DNA of 49,090 nt from Frankia gtarii (GCF_025403375.1 NZ_JAMPTM010000018.1:1-49090), one strand, 5' to 3'. Shown: positions 26,959 through 35,971, counted from the stretch's first letter. The notes: a model not told the origin generated them from the sequence alone. Made by a program: numbers and translations.

Positions 26959-27262
26959 CCGGGGTCAAAGGGCACTGCGACGAGAAGTTCTCGCTGCTGC
27001 GCGACGCGTTCGCCAACCAGCTCGAGAGAGGAGCGGAGTTGGGCGCCTCGGTATCGGCTACGGACTCGCCCCGACCCCCGCCCTGCCGTACCTGCCTGAT
27101 CGGCGGATCTGCTTCTGGTACGGCGCCGGTGGCTCCATGGCCGTCATGGACGTCGACCGCGGTGCCGTCTTCTCGTACGTGATGAACAAGATGGCACCGG
27201 ATCTCATCGCCTCAGACCGGGGCGCCCGATACTGCACCGCCTTCCTCACCTCCCTGGGATGA
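26955..27262 (+). pseudogene. internally deleted serine beta-lactamase/esterase-family hydrolase
   Basis: The first ~30 codons (GHCDEKFSLLRDAFANQLERG) match the N-terminus of class C beta-lactamase/EstB-like hydrolases. From about 27045, in another frame, the C-terminus appears: ICFWYGAGGSMAVMDVDRGA, then FSYVMNKMAPDLIASDRGAR and the stop at 27260. About 300 residues are missing, including the SxxK active site. The ATG still overlaps the ATPase stop (ATGA), showing that an intact hydrolase was once the last cistron of the transport operon. Confidence 0.75.
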
Positions 27263-27283
27263 GGTTCTTCATATAGTCGGTGG

Positions 27284-27706
27284 GTGAAGTTGAGTATGGC
27301 TCCCCGATCCGGCAAGGGCACTCTGGGTGCGGCTGCGGAGATCTTTCAGCGGATCTGCCCCGGCCGATTGGTCCTCGATCATGTTTCGGGGCGTTGGGGG
27401 GTGCCCGTGATGGTGCTGTTGCGGCAGGGGCCAGCGCGGTACTTCGAGTTGCGCGAGGCCATCGACGGGGTGAGCGAGAAAATGTTGAGCCAGACGTTGC
27501 GGGCGCTGGTGCGCGATGGGATCGTCGCCCGTCGGGCCACCTCGTCGATCCCGCCGCGGGTGACCTACGAGTTGACCGAGCTCGGCCGCGGGGTGGCTGG
27601 TCCGCTCGGCGATCTGCTGGCCTGGCTGTCAGAGCACCAGGACGAGTTGGTGGCGGCGCAGCGTGCCCACGACGAGCTCGAGTCCAGCGCATCGTCGGTG
27701 GCGTAG
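27284..27706 (+). CDS. HxlR-family transcriptional regulator
   Basis: A 140-residue winged-helix regulator: VSGRWGVPVMVLLRQGPARYFELREAI around residues 33-59, then SEKMLSQTLRALVRDGIVARR with the recognition helix, and the YELTELGRG wing. HxlR proteins usually repress a nearby gene and respond to aldehydes, redox or small molecules. Here the neighbours are a decayed hydrolase upstream and degenerate DNA downstream, so its target is not obvious. The start may be GTG 27284 or ATG 27296; neither has a strong ribosome site. Confidence 0.88.
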   Translation: MKLSMAPRSGKGTLGAAAEIFQRICPGRLVLDHVSGRWGVPVMVLLRQGPARYFELREAIDGVSEKMLSQTLRALVRDGIVARRATSSIPPRVTYELTELGRGVAGPLGDLLAWLSEHQDELVAAQRAHDELESSASSVA

Positions 27707-28184
27707 CGGTCGTATCAGCCGGGCGCCGGTGGCGAGGCCCGCTGGGGCCGCACCGGGGTGTAGTCGCGCCCGGCCAACTCCGGGATGTCCCGCAGCGCCG
27801 AGTTGCAGACGTCGGTCATCCGCCGGCTCACCAACCGGAACGGGAACCTTCTTCGCGGCCCTCAAGAACGAACGCGTCAGGTGCAGGCGGCGAGGTCATC
27901 CAGGGGCGGATCGGGGAGCCCGCCGTCCGGTGCACGACGTCCTGCGCCTGTCGGTGATGCGCGCGCCGCCGCCCGAGTCAATGCCGAGCTGGGTTGACCT
28001 GCGTCACCGGTGGGCCCAGGTGAGCGAGCCGGTCCCGGACGGGCTGCTCGGCGTGGCCGAGATCTACCAGGCTCGGCTGGCCGACAGGCTCGGCTGGCCG
28101 ATCCGGCACCGGCGCGCGTCGAGCCGACGCCGCTTCTCGGGGCGACCTGCCGACGCCTCGGCATGGATCCGGGCGCCGCTGGGT
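27707..28184. other. degenerate region, no intact gene
   Basis: No full gene. FFAALKNERV encoded at about 27846-27875 (+) is like the C-terminal motif of IS3 OrfB transposases, hinting at another IS scrap. A forward stretch at 27950-28130 (PSWVDLRHRWAQVSEP, LLGVAEIYQARLADRLGW) has protein-like composition but I cannot assign it. The region lies at the 3' end of the leftward permease gene. Confidence 0.35.
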
Positions 28185-29039
28185 TCAGGAGCGGCGGCGG
28201 GGGGTGTACCAGGCGCCGACGGCGATGCGGGCGGCCAGCCCGAACAGCCAGAACAGCGCTAGGCCGAACAGAGAGGACACCATGATCGCGGCAAACAGCG
28301 GTGCGGACTGGAGGCGCTGGGTGTAGTCGTCGATGAGGCTGCCGATGCCCGGCTGCCCCTGCCGGAAGAAGAAGTCGCCGACGATCGCGCCGATGACCGA
28401 CAGCCCGGCGGAGATACGCAGCCCCGTGAACACCGCGGGCAGGGCGCTGGGGAACTCGAGGTGGACGAGCCTTGCCCACCGGCCGGCCTGGCGCAGCGTG
28501 AACAGGTCATGCTGCTCGGCGTCGGTCGACCGGAGCCCGAACAGGGTGTTGGTGATGATGGGGAACAAGGCGACCAGGACGCACACGACGGTACGGGACC
28601 AGAATCCGTATCCCAGCCAGAACCCGATCAGCGGCACGATCGCGAGGATCGGGATCGTCTGGAGCGCCACCGCCCAAGGGTAGAACGACCGCTCGACCCA
28701 GCCTGCCTGGCTCATCAGCACGGCAAAGACCATCCCGAGGGCGGCGGCGATGGCGAGCCCCACGAGTGCGACCTTCGCCGTCGCGCCCAGTCCCCTCAGG
28801 GTCTCGTGGAAGGTGGTCCAGTCCCCGAAGCCGTCGGTGACGACCTCGTGCGGCGGCGGCAGCAGGAAGCGGCGGCGGGGGGCCAGGGCGAGGTAGGTCA
28901 CGGCGTACCAGACGCCGACGACGGCGCCCAGCACGACCAGCGGCGGCCCGGCCCCGCGGGCCGTGCGGTGCAGGCGGCCAGGGCGGCGAGGGCTCTCGGC
29001 CGCCGGGGCCGCGAGCGGTGCCCGGGCAGTCGCCGTCAT
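28185..29039 (-). CDS. ABC transporter permease, NitT/TauT/SsuC type
   Basis: A 284-residue permease of the nitrate/taurine/sulfonate/thiamin-precursor family. Six helices are expected; LLPPPHEVVTDGFGDW follows the first one, as in SsuC. The coupling loop is STDAEQHDLFTLRQAGRWARL, then FPSALPAVFTGLRISAG. Its ATG overlaps the ATPase stop (ATGA), so the two are one operon. The matching lipoprotein is probably the gene at 31837-33021, separated by two unrelated genes. Confidence 0.9.
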   Translation of the reverse strand: MTATARAPLAAPAAESPRRPGRLHRTARGAGPPLVVLGAVVGVWYAVTYLALAPRRRFLLPPPHEVVTDGFGDWTTFHETLRGLGATAKVALVGLAIAAALGMVFAVLMSQAGWVERSFYPWAVALQTIPILAIVPLIGFWLGYGFWSRTVVCVLVALFPIITNTLFGLRSTDAEQHDLFTLRQAGRWARLVHLEFPSALPAVFTGLRISAGLSVIGAIVGDFFFRQGQPGIGSLIDDYTQRLQSAPLFAAIMVSSLFGLALFWLFGLAARIAVGAWYTPRRRS

Positions 29040-29782
29040 GTGAACGACTCCTGTAGCGCCGCCGAGACGGTCCGGGCGACGTCGCCGAAGGCGGCGTCGA
29101 AGCGCAGGTCGGCGGGCCGCGGGTAGGCGAACGGGACGTCGACCTGCGCGAGGACCCGCCCCGGTCGGGCTGACAGGACGACGACCCGGTTGGCGAGCCA
29201 GACCGCCTCCACGACCGAGTGCGTGACGAACAGGCCCGCGAACCGCTCGCGGGCGTGGAGCCGCTGCACCTCCTCGCCGAGCCGCTGCCGCGTGATCTCG
29301 TCGAGCGCGCCGAACGGCTCGTCGAAAAGGAACAGCGACGGCCGCACCGTGAGCGCCCGGGCGAGCGAGACCCGCATCCGCATGCCGCCGGACAGCGCCG
29401 TGGGCCGGTGCCGCTCGAACCCCTCGAGCTCGGTGAGGGAGATGGCCGCGGCCACGAGTTCGCGCCGCCGTTTCTTCGGCACGCGGTCGAGTTGGGCGAA
29501 CAGGCCGACATTGCCTTCAACGGTGCGCCACGGCAGTAGCGTGGGATCTTGAAAAACGTAGCCGGGGGCGTTGGGCCCAACGGCAACCGTCCCGCTGGAG
29601 GGCTCGGTCAACCCCGACGCGATCCGCAAGAGCGTGGACTTCCCCGAACCCGAAGGCCCGACCACCGTCACGAACTCGCCGTCGCCGACTTTAAGTGACA
29701 CTCCCCGTAACGCGTCGGTGCCATCGGGGAAGGTCTTTCCCACGTCGTCGAATGCCAATGCGATCCCCGGCGTAATGGGCAT
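29036..29782 (-). CDS. ABC transporter ATP-binding protein, NitT/TauT/SsuB type
   Basis: A 248-residue ATPase: Walker A GPSGSGKST (~43), Q-loop GYVFQDPTLLPWRTV, signature LSGGMRMR (the usual second Gln/Arg is replaced by Met), Walker B LFLFDEPFGALD and H-loop VTHSVVEAVWLANRV. The family imports nitrate, alkanesulfonates, taurine or thiamin precursors. ATG 29782 is supported by AGGAAGGGAG upstream. First gene of the two-gene operon with the permease. Confidence 0.92.
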   Translation of the reverse strand: MPITPGIALAFDDVGKTFPDGTDALRGVSLKVGDGEFVTVVGPSGSGKSTLLRIASGLTEPSSGTVAVGPNAPGYVFQDPTLLPWRTVEGNVGLFAQLDRVPKKRRRELVAAAISLTELEGFERHRPTALSGGMRMRVSLARALTVRPSLFLFDEPFGALDEITRQRLGEEVQRLHARERFAGLFVTHSVVEAVWLANRVVVLSARPGRVLAQVDVPFAYPRPADLRFDAAFGDVARTVSAALQESFT

Positions 29783-30033
29783 CGGCTCTCCCTTCCTGGC
29801 CCGGAGCCGGGCCGTCGGCGACCTGCCGGCGTCCTTTCTGACCGAATCGTAGCCCCCTGGCACGGGGCGTTACCGGGCGCACCCTGATGTCGTCCCGGTG
29901 TCAGGGCCGGGAAACAGTCCCGGAGCGAGGGCCGCCGGCTCGGTTGTCTCGGCGCTGTGTGGCGAACCCGGCTACATGACTTCCATCATCATCCGGTACG
30001 CTGAAGAGAACGTGGCCGGATGAAGGCGGGGGA

Positions 30034-30903
30034 ATGACGCTGCAACGGGCAAGCGGGCCGATAGTGCGCCGCATTGTACTGGGCACGCAGCTGCGGAGAC
30101 TCCGAGAAGCGAAAGGCATTAGCCGGGTGGATGCTGGCTACAGCATCCGGGCATCCGAGTCGAAGATCAGCCGGTTGGAGTTGGGTCGGGTCAGTTTCAA
30201 GGAACGCGATGTGGCCGACTTGCTGACACTGTATGGAGTCATGGACGAGAGGGACCGCTCGCCGCTGCTCGAACTCACCCGTCAGGCTAACGAGCCCGGT
30301 TGGTGGCAGGGTTTCACCGACGTGGTGCCGGGGTGGTTTCAGCCATACCTGGGCCTGGAGGAAGCGGCGGTCCTGATCCGGACCTACGAGCTTCAATTCA
30401 TCCCGGGCCTTCTCCAGACCAAGGAGTACGCCCGCGCCGTCGTGGCCGGAGCTCGCCAGGTGGACGGCGCCGACGCCGTCGAACGTCGGGTCCAGGCGCG
30501 GATAAGTCGGCAGGCCATTCTCGACCGGCCAGATCCGCCCCGGGTATGGGCGATCATTGACGAGGCGGCACTGTGGCGCTCGGTCGCCGGGCCGGCCGTC
30601 ATGCAAGGCCAGCTCGAACACCTGATCGCCCTGAACGCGAACCCGAACATCACCATCCAGGTGATTCCATTCAACGTCGGCCCCCACCCCGCCGAGGGGG
30701 GCGCGTTCAGCATTCTGCGGTTCGGTGAGCCGGACATCGCCGATGTCGTCTATCTGGAGCACCTCACGGGCGCCGTATATCTCGACAGGCCGGACGACGT
30801 CACCCGTTACACGCTCGCCATGGATAATCTGGCGCTCAAGAGCACGGCGCCCGACGACACGGCAAAGGTCATCGGAAAAATCGCCTCGCTTTACGCCGCG
30901 TGA
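30034..30903 (+). CDS. XRE-family regulator with DUF5753 (Scr1-type) domain
   Basis: A 289-residue regulator. Residues ~12-65 form the helix-turn-helix (LGTQLRRLREAKGISRVDAG, SESKISRLELGR). The rest is a DUF5753 domain: NEPGWWQGFTDVVPGWFQPY, LIRTYELQFIPGLLQTKEYA and ANPNITIQVIPFNVGPHP. In actinobacteria such proteins commonly pair with a small DUF397 partner; none is present here. Instead a DUF574 methyltransferase converges on it 28 bases away. The GGGGGA box abuts the ATG. Related regulators are numerous in Frankia and Streptomyces and tied to development and secondary metabolism. Confidence 0.92.
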   Translation: MTLQRASGPIVRRIVLGTQLRRLREAKGISRVDAGYSIRASESKISRLELGRVSFKERDVADLLTLYGVMDERDRSPLLELTRQANEPGWWQGFTDVVPGWFQPYLGLEEAAVLIRTYELQFIPGLLQTKEYARAVVAGARQVDGADAVERRVQARISRQAILDRPDPPRVWAIIDEAALWRSVAGPAVMQGQLEHLIALNANPNITIQVIPFNVGPHPAEGGAFSILRFGEPDIADVVYLEHLTGAVYLDRPDDVTRYTLAMDNLALKSTAPDDTAKVIGKIASLYAA

Positions 30904-30906
30904 CGC

Positions 30907-30927
30907 CCGCCTCCGGCCGGAAGGCGG
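30907..30927. terminator. near-perfect 21-bp palindrome between convergent genes
   Basis: CCGCCT at 30907-30912 pairs with AGGCGG at 30922-30927, and the centre CGGCCGG adds further pairs with one mismatch. It fills the gap between the converging regulator and methyltransferase stops, so a shared terminator is likely. Confidence 0.6.
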
Positions 30928-30930
30928 AGG

Positions 30931-31728
30931 TCAGGGCTTCCGGCCGACGCCACACAGGTCGTCGATTGCCAGGGGCGGTTCGGCCGAGGGGCCTGGCCGC
31001 CACAACGGCGTCGAGACCAGACCCGGCTCGACGAGTTCGAAACCGTCGAGAAAACGGGCCACCTGCTCGGGGGTGCGCAGGTGGTACGGAAAGCTCTCGT
31101 GCTCGTGGAGATCGTGGATGGCGTCGGCACGGTCCTCGCCCATCACGGCGTAGGTGCCGTCCTTGAACACAAGATAGCTGCCGGAGGGCAGGGATTCGCA
31201 CAGTTCGCGCACGATCGCGTATGCCTCGTCGAGGTCGGCCACGTTTCCCATGATCCCGAGCATGATCAATCCGATCGGCTGGGTGAAGTCCAGGGTCTCG
31301 CGGGCGGCCTGGAGGATCTTCTTCGGCTCGCGGACGTCGGCGTCGACGTAGTTGGTAGCCCCCTCGGGCGTGCCGACCAGCAGGGCCCGCGCGTGCGCCA
31401 GGACCAGCGGATCGTGGTCGACGTAGACGATCCGCGAGTCGGGGACGATCCGCTGCGCCACCTCATGGGTGTTGTCGGCCGTCGGCAGGCCGGTACCGAT
31501 GTCGAGGAACTGCCGAATACCCACCTCACCGGCCAGGTAGGTGACCGCGCGGCCGAGAAAGGCCCGAGCTTGCCGGGCGAGCTGCACAATCTCGGGGAGC
31601 AACTCGTAGAGCCGGTCGCCGAACTCGCGGTCCACCGGATAGTGGTCCTTCCCGCCCAGCCAGTAGTTCCACACCCGTGCCGAGTGCGGCACGGTGATGT
31701 CGACAACGGGTGCCGAAGCGTCGCTCAT
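30931..31728 (-). CDS. DUF574-type S-adenosylmethionine methyltransferase
   Basis: A 265-residue Rossmann-fold methyltransferase of the DUF574 family (PF04672-like). The family signature VPHSARVWNYWLGGKDHYPVD is near residue 13. The SAM motif is QFLDIGTGLPTADNTHEV (~85-102), with VYVDHDPLVLAHARALL as the acidic strand 2 and YVDADVREP as motif II. AAGGGAA precedes the ATG. The methyl acceptor is unknown. A close paralogue lies at 35174-35971 in opposite orientation. It converges on the XRE regulator. Confidence 0.92.
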   Translation of the reverse strand: MSDASAPVVDITVPHSARVWNYWLGGKDHYPVDREFGDRLYELLPEIVQLARQARAFLGRAVTYLAGEVGIRQFLDIGTGLPTADNTHEVAQRIVPDSRIVYVDHDPLVLAHARALLVGTPEGATNYVDADVREPKKILQAARETLDFTQPIGLIMLGIMGNVADLDEAYAIVRELCESLPSGSYLVFKDGTYAVMGEDRADAIHDLHEHESFPYHLRTPEQVARFLDGFELVEPGLVSTPLWRPGPSAEPPLAIDDLCGVGRKP

Positions 31729-31836
31729 GAGTAACGTTCCCTTCGCCGCGTGGTCAGAACCCGATGCTCATCATAGGGACCGTCCGGGGCGGCTCCGCCC
31801 CGGACGGCGCCCTTCTTCCATCGCCGCTGGCGTCAC

Positions 31837-33021
31837 TTACTTCAACGCCACCGTCTTGTCGAGGAACTCGTTGGTCACCAGGTCCGAAGGAACCAGCCCC
31901 GCCTTCGGCGTACTGCCCTTCGCAGTGAAGACCGGGACCAGCCGGCCGATCAGCGTCCCTACCCGGGCCGTGTCGAAGCTGCCCAGCACTCCGTCACTAC
32001 CGTTAGCGATCAACCCGAATTGCTTCTGGGTGGCGTTGCCGTACGCGAGCAGCCCCGACGAGAGGGTGAATCCGCCCGTGTGCAGCGTACTGACGACCTT
32101 CAGCAGGAGCTGGTTCACCGGCGCCGGATTAGCGACGTAGTCCCGCTGCGCCCGCTGCAACAGCGGCACCAGCTTGGCCAGGCAGGCGCGCTGGGCCGAC
32201 ACCTTGTCCGGCCGAACGGCCAACGCGGAGATGTACGCAGGGTATTCGTCCTGCAGAAGTAGGTGCTTCACCGGCTTGCCCCACGCCTTGACGTCGTGCT
32301 GGAGCAGGTAGGGCTCGTTGGTGACGAAAGCCTGCTGCACGATCTTGCCATCGGCGGCGACGAACCGGTCCGGGGACCCCTGGTAGGAGGTGTCGACCTG
32401 GGACTTGGTCAGCGACCCCTCCCGGACGAAGACATCGGGAAAGGACGTCCCGCTCGCGCTGGCCAGCACCGTCGCGCCCGACTGGCGGATCTCGGCGACG
32501 TTGGTGAAGTTCCACGCCGGGTTGCCCCAGATCAGCGCCAGCGGAGACTTCTCGTAGGGCGCGAAGACGGCGACCGGCGACTGCTTCCCGGAGGCTTGCA
32601 CAGCCTCGTCCGTTCCCACATAGCCGGCCAGGATGCTATCGTCCTGAGCCAGTAGCGAGGTCACCGGCTGGAAACCCGTCGCCGGCCCGCCGGCGCGCAC
32701 TTGGAGCCTCACGCCGGTAGCACCCAGCGGTCCCTCAACTCGGTTCTTGCTCACGTCGATCGTCGGGTTAGGGCCTAGAAGCTGGTACAGGTATCCGTCG
32801 GGAAGGCCAGGCCACCAGTTCGCCTGAATGACGACCGTGGACGGGCAGATTCCCTTCAGCGGCGTCGCGTAACTCGACTCGGCGGCGGACCGCGTGGCCG
32901 ATGGGCTCACCCCATCGGACCCATCGGACCCACCGGACGAGCCGGAACACGCGGTCAGGCTGAACGCCAGCACCGCGGCGCACCCCGCCGCCCAACGGCG
33001 GCAAAATATTGAAACTCGCAC
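31837..33021 (-). CDS. ABC transporter substrate-binding lipoprotein, NMT1/NitT-TauT-like
   Basis: A 394-residue lipoprotein: RVSIFCRRWAAGCAAVLAF and lipobox LTAC, Cys25, then a Gly/Ser/Asp linker made by 9-bp repeats (SGGSDGSDG). The mature part (VVIQANWWPGLPDGYLYQLLG, then RAGGPATGFQPVTSLLAQDD, and YISALAVRPDKVSAQ) looks like the NMT1/SsuA-type binding fold. GTG 33021 has AGGAG ten bases upstream, so I prefer it to GTG 33060. It is the likely partner of the ATPase/permease at 28185-29782, same strand, but 2 kb away. Confidence 0.8.
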   Translation of the reverse strand: MRVSIFCRRWAAGCAAVLAFSLTACSGSSGGSDGSDGVSPSATRSAAESSYATPLKGICPSTVVIQANWWPGLPDGYLYQLLGPNPTIDVSKNRVEGPLGATGVRLQVRAGGPATGFQPVTSLLAQDDSILAGYVGTDEAVQASGKQSPVAVFAPYEKSPLALIWGNPAWNFTNVAEIRQSGATVLASASGTSFPDVFVREGSLTKSQVDTSYQGSPDRFVAADGKIVQQAFVTNEPYLLQHDVKAWGKPVKHLLLQDEYPAYISALAVRPDKVSAQRACLAKLVPLLQRAQRDYVANPAPVNQLLLKVVSTLHTGGFTLSSGLLAYGNATQKQFGLIANGSDGVLGSFDTARVGTLIGRLVPVFTAKGSTPKAGLVPSDLVTNEFLDKTVALK

Positions 33022-33164
33022 CAGTCCAGATCTCCTCAACACTGCGGAAGATGCGGGCACCCACGGTGAGAACGCCGGGCTTGCGATGCTCCTGACATCA
33101 CGGCGGGCCGTCTCCGCCCATCGTCAGGATTCCACACCGCTGAGGGTGGGATGGCACGAGGTGC

Positions 33165-33446
33165 CAATTCCCCGTACAGCTTCAACCCCCGGCAGAATCG
33201 AGAGTTCGACGCGCAGTAACCGTAGCCGTAGCCGGCCAGCTCCACGTGCCGCACTGTCGGCCGCGACATTCCGCACGGCACGGTGGTCGCATCGCTGATC
33301 CAGTGGTTGTCGAACCAGAATTTACTGTCCGCCGCCACCAGCCCAATCATGCCCTTGACCAGCGGTAACGCTGGCCGTAGTAGCTTGTTGTAGCCAGCCT
33401 GGCCCGGCAGGTGGGAGAAGGCCCCGAAGACGCTGGGTGCCCGATG
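33165..33446 (-). mobile_element. IS982-family transposase fragment
   Basis: The reading RAPSVFGAFSHLPGQAGYNK...LVKGMIGLVAADSKFWF, then DNHWISDATTVPCGMSRPTV and ELAGYGYGYCASNSRFCRGL, matches the centre of IS982-type transposases (W-DSTPV box and GYCASHSR). Both ends are missing and the frame runs on into unrelated sequence before the lipoprotein gene. Inactive. Confidence 0.75.
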
Positions 33447-33783
33447 TCTGCCGGTGTGCGCGATCAGGCGACGGCTTCGGCGGACTACAGCCGGTCACAG
33501 CCCGCGACCTAGGCGCTGCCATAGGCTGGTCTTGGTCCTGGTCCGACTCCGACGAGGAGCTCGACGAGTTCCTCGCGTTCACCCACGCCGAGCGTCGTCG
33601 CGACGTCGCCTGAGCCGCCGCCGTGCAAGATCCCGGCGCGCCCGGTCGTGCTCCTCGCCCCACTCTCGGACCCGTCGGAACCCGTCCAGGATGTCGACGA
33701 GGCTGCGTTTCTGGGCCGATGCGGAGGCCTGCAACAGGTGCGCAAGCTTACGTGGCCTGATGTAAGCCCGTTCCGGGCGGTTT
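33447..33783. other. unassigned sequence between two remnants
   Basis: Lies between the IS982 fragment and the broken dehydrogenase. Arg/Ser-rich frames occur on both strands but none resembles a protein I know. Nothing else seen. Confidence 0.3.
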
Positions 33784-34692
33784 TTAGTCGCCAGCTTTGA
33801 GTATCTCGTAGAGAACAGTCCAGTTCTCGGTGTCGCGGCCTGCGGCGATGGCCTGGTCGTAGTGTGCTTTGACGGCTTTGGGTAGCCGTGGGTCGATGCC
33901 GGCCTTCTCGCTCGTCCACACGATGTGGTTCGCTGTGGCGCCCATCATCCGTGCTGTACCGAGATCGCCGGGGTGTTCGCCGGCCTCCAGGCGCCGGGCC
34001 AGGTCCCGCCCGTCTCCGATCATTGTTGGGATGTCGGTGAGGGTGTTCAGCACACCGGGTAGGAAATCGGCGGCCGGGACACCGGCCGCGGTGACGAGCG
34101 CGGTGGCGTGGAGCAGGCTCGACAGGGCGGTGAGGAAGACGTCGAGGTGCGCCTGGTAGAAGAGCTGGGGCAGGCCTGGGTCCTGCCCGAGGTACCTCGG
34201 CTCACCGATCGACCTGAGCGTCGGTTCGTGGAGGTCGAACACCGCGCGGGGGTCGCTGTAGAACACGTATGCCCCGGGGCCGCCCACGGTGGGAGCGGGC
34301 ACCATCACGCCTCCTGTCACGAAGCTCGCTCCGTGCCTGGCTGCCCAGTCCGATGCCTCCCGGAAGGCATCGGGTGTGTCCGAACTGAGATTGACCAGGA
34401 CCTTGCTGGCAAGCACACCGGAGGGGGCGAACTCCCAGTGGCCGGGTCGAAGATGTCGTACATCGCCTGGTAGTCAGTGAGGCTGAGGATGGTCAGCTCG
34501 CTGGCGGCAACGGCGGCTGTCGGCGTGGGCGTCAGCGTGGCGCCCCCGGCGACCAGGTCGTCGGGGGCGCCCGGGGGTGCGGTTCCATACCGTCACCGGA
34601 TGGCCGGACCGCATCAGGGTCGCGGCCATCGTCCGACCCATCGGGCCAAGGCCAATGACCGTCACGGGAGACAGACCGTCCTCGCCGCTCAT
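33784..34692 (-). pseudogene. frameshifted NAD(P)-dependent dehydrogenase of the imine reductase/6PGDH-like family
   Basis: Starts well (AGGAGGG box, ATG 34692) with VTVIGLGPMGRTMAATLMRSG and VWNRTP, the NADP fold. A frameshift near 34565 and another near 34438 then break it: APDDLVAGGATLTPTPT and ELTILSLTDYQAMYDIFDPA lie in one frame, and VLASKVLVNLSSDTPDAFRE onward in another. The C-terminal part GGVMVPAPTVGGPGAYVFYSD, then IGEPRYLG and the helical domain to the stop at 33786, is typical of imine reductases. All pieces align in order, so this is one gene recently broken. Confidence 0.85.
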
Positions 34693-34925
34693 CGGACCCT
34701 CCTGAGCTCTTCGACGATGCGGGCGGTGCCCTGTCGGCCGTACCCGGCGGCGATCTGCCGGCGGACGATGTCAAGGACAGGCCGCAGCACCTCGACGTTG
34801 ACGCCCTGGTCGAGGCTGGCTGTCACGAGGGAGGCCAGCGCGGCTTCGGTGAACATCCAGGCTCCGCTGGCCCGCCCCTGTGCTGACGGGTAGGGCTCGC
34901 CGCCGAGGACGCGCTCGAATCCGCG
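34689..34925 (-). pseudogene. C-terminal scrap of a second imine reductase-like dehydrogenase
   Basis: In the frame ending at TGA 34689-34691 I read RASGAWMFTEAALASLVTAS, LDQGVNVEVLRPVLDIVRRQ and IAAGYGRQGTARIVEELRRV, the closing helices of a 6PGDH/imine-reductase-type protein. A stop at 34926 cuts it on the upstream side. The stop overlaps the ATG of the next broken gene (ATGA), as in a former tandem operon of two related dehydrogenases. Confidence 0.55.
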
Positions 34926-35173
34926 TCATCAGTCGCGCTTCACTGAGGCCGCATCGGTCCCCCGACAGCAAGACCTCGGCTAAGGACCTGCGCCTCCTCA
35001 TCGAACGGTTCGACGTCGGCACCTGCACGGCCTGACTGTGCCCGTACTCGCGGTCGGTGTGGGCGGAGTCCCCATCAACCCCGGGCGGCGCGCATGACGC
35101 ACCGGTGCTCCCGGCAGGGAGCCGACCGGGTCTCCTGGCTGCGGTGTGCGACCAGTGGTACATGATGGGCGAT

Positions 35174-35971
35174 ATGGGTGCTGACGAGCCGGCGCAGAGC
35201 GCCTGGTCGCGGGTGGACACGAGCGTGCCGCACTCCGCTCGGGTCTGGAACTACTGGCTGGGGGGCAAGGACAACTTTCCCGCCGACCGGGAGCTGGGAG
35301 ACAAGGTCTTCGAGGTCTACCCGGACATCGTGCACGTCGCCCGTGCGCAGCGGGAGTTCCTCGTCCGAGCGATCACCTACCTCGCCGGCGAGGTGGGCAT
35401 CCGCCAGTTCCTGGACATCGGCACCGGTCTGCCGAGCGCCGACAACACCCATGAGGTCGCGCAGCGGATCGCGCCGGACTCCCGCATCGTGTACGTCGAC
35501 AACGACCCGCTGGTGCTGGTGCACGCCCGCGCGCTGCTGACCAGCGCACCCGGCGGTGCGACCGCCTACGTCGACGCCGATGTGCGCGACCCCGACACGA
35601 TTCTCGCGGAGGCCGCCGAGCTGCTGGACTTCACCCAGCCGATCGCTCTCGTGATGTTCGGGATCGTCGGGAACGTCGCCGACAACGACGAGGCGAGTGC
35701 GATCGTGAAGCGGTTGCTCGACAGGGTGCGGCCGGGAAGCTACCTCGCTCTCAACGACGGCACCCACGGCGAGGACGTGGACAAGGCCATCGAGATCACC
35801 CAGGCTGACGGGCACCCCTACAACCTGCGCACCCCCGAGCAGGTCGCGTCCTTCTTCGACGGTCTCGAACTCGCCGAGCCCGGTGTGGTCTCGACCCCCC
35901 TCTGGCGGCCGGCGGCCGGGCCGGCGCCGCAGCCGCTGCACATCTTCGGCGGAGTCGGCCGAAAGTCGTAG
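35174..35971 (+). CDS. DUF574-type S-adenosylmethionine methyltransferase (second copy)
   Basis: A 265-residue paralogue of the gene at 30931-31728, inverted relative to it. The same motifs are visible: VPHSARVWNYWLGGKDNFPA, QFLDIGTGLPSADNTHEV, VYVDNDPLVLVHARALL, YVDADVRDP, then DFTQPIALVMFGIVGNVAD and the C-terminal LRTPEQVASFFDGLELAEPG. In-frame ATGs at 35162, 35165 and 35174 are all possible; none has a strong ribosome site. Acceptor unknown. It is not next to an XRE regulator, unlike copy one. Confidence 0.9.
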   Translation: MGADEPAQSAWSRVDTSVPHSARVWNYWLGGKDNFPADRELGDKVFEVYPDIVHVARAQREFLVRAITYLAGEVGIRQFLDIGTGLPSADNTHEVAQRIAPDSRIVYVDNDPLVLVHARALLTSAPGGATAYVDADVRDPDTILAEAAELLDFTQPIALVMFGIVGNVADNDEASAIVKRLLDRVRPGSYLALNDGTHGEDVDKAIEITQADGHPYNLRTPEQVASFFDGLELAEPGVVSTPLWRPAAGPAPQPLHIFGGVGRKS

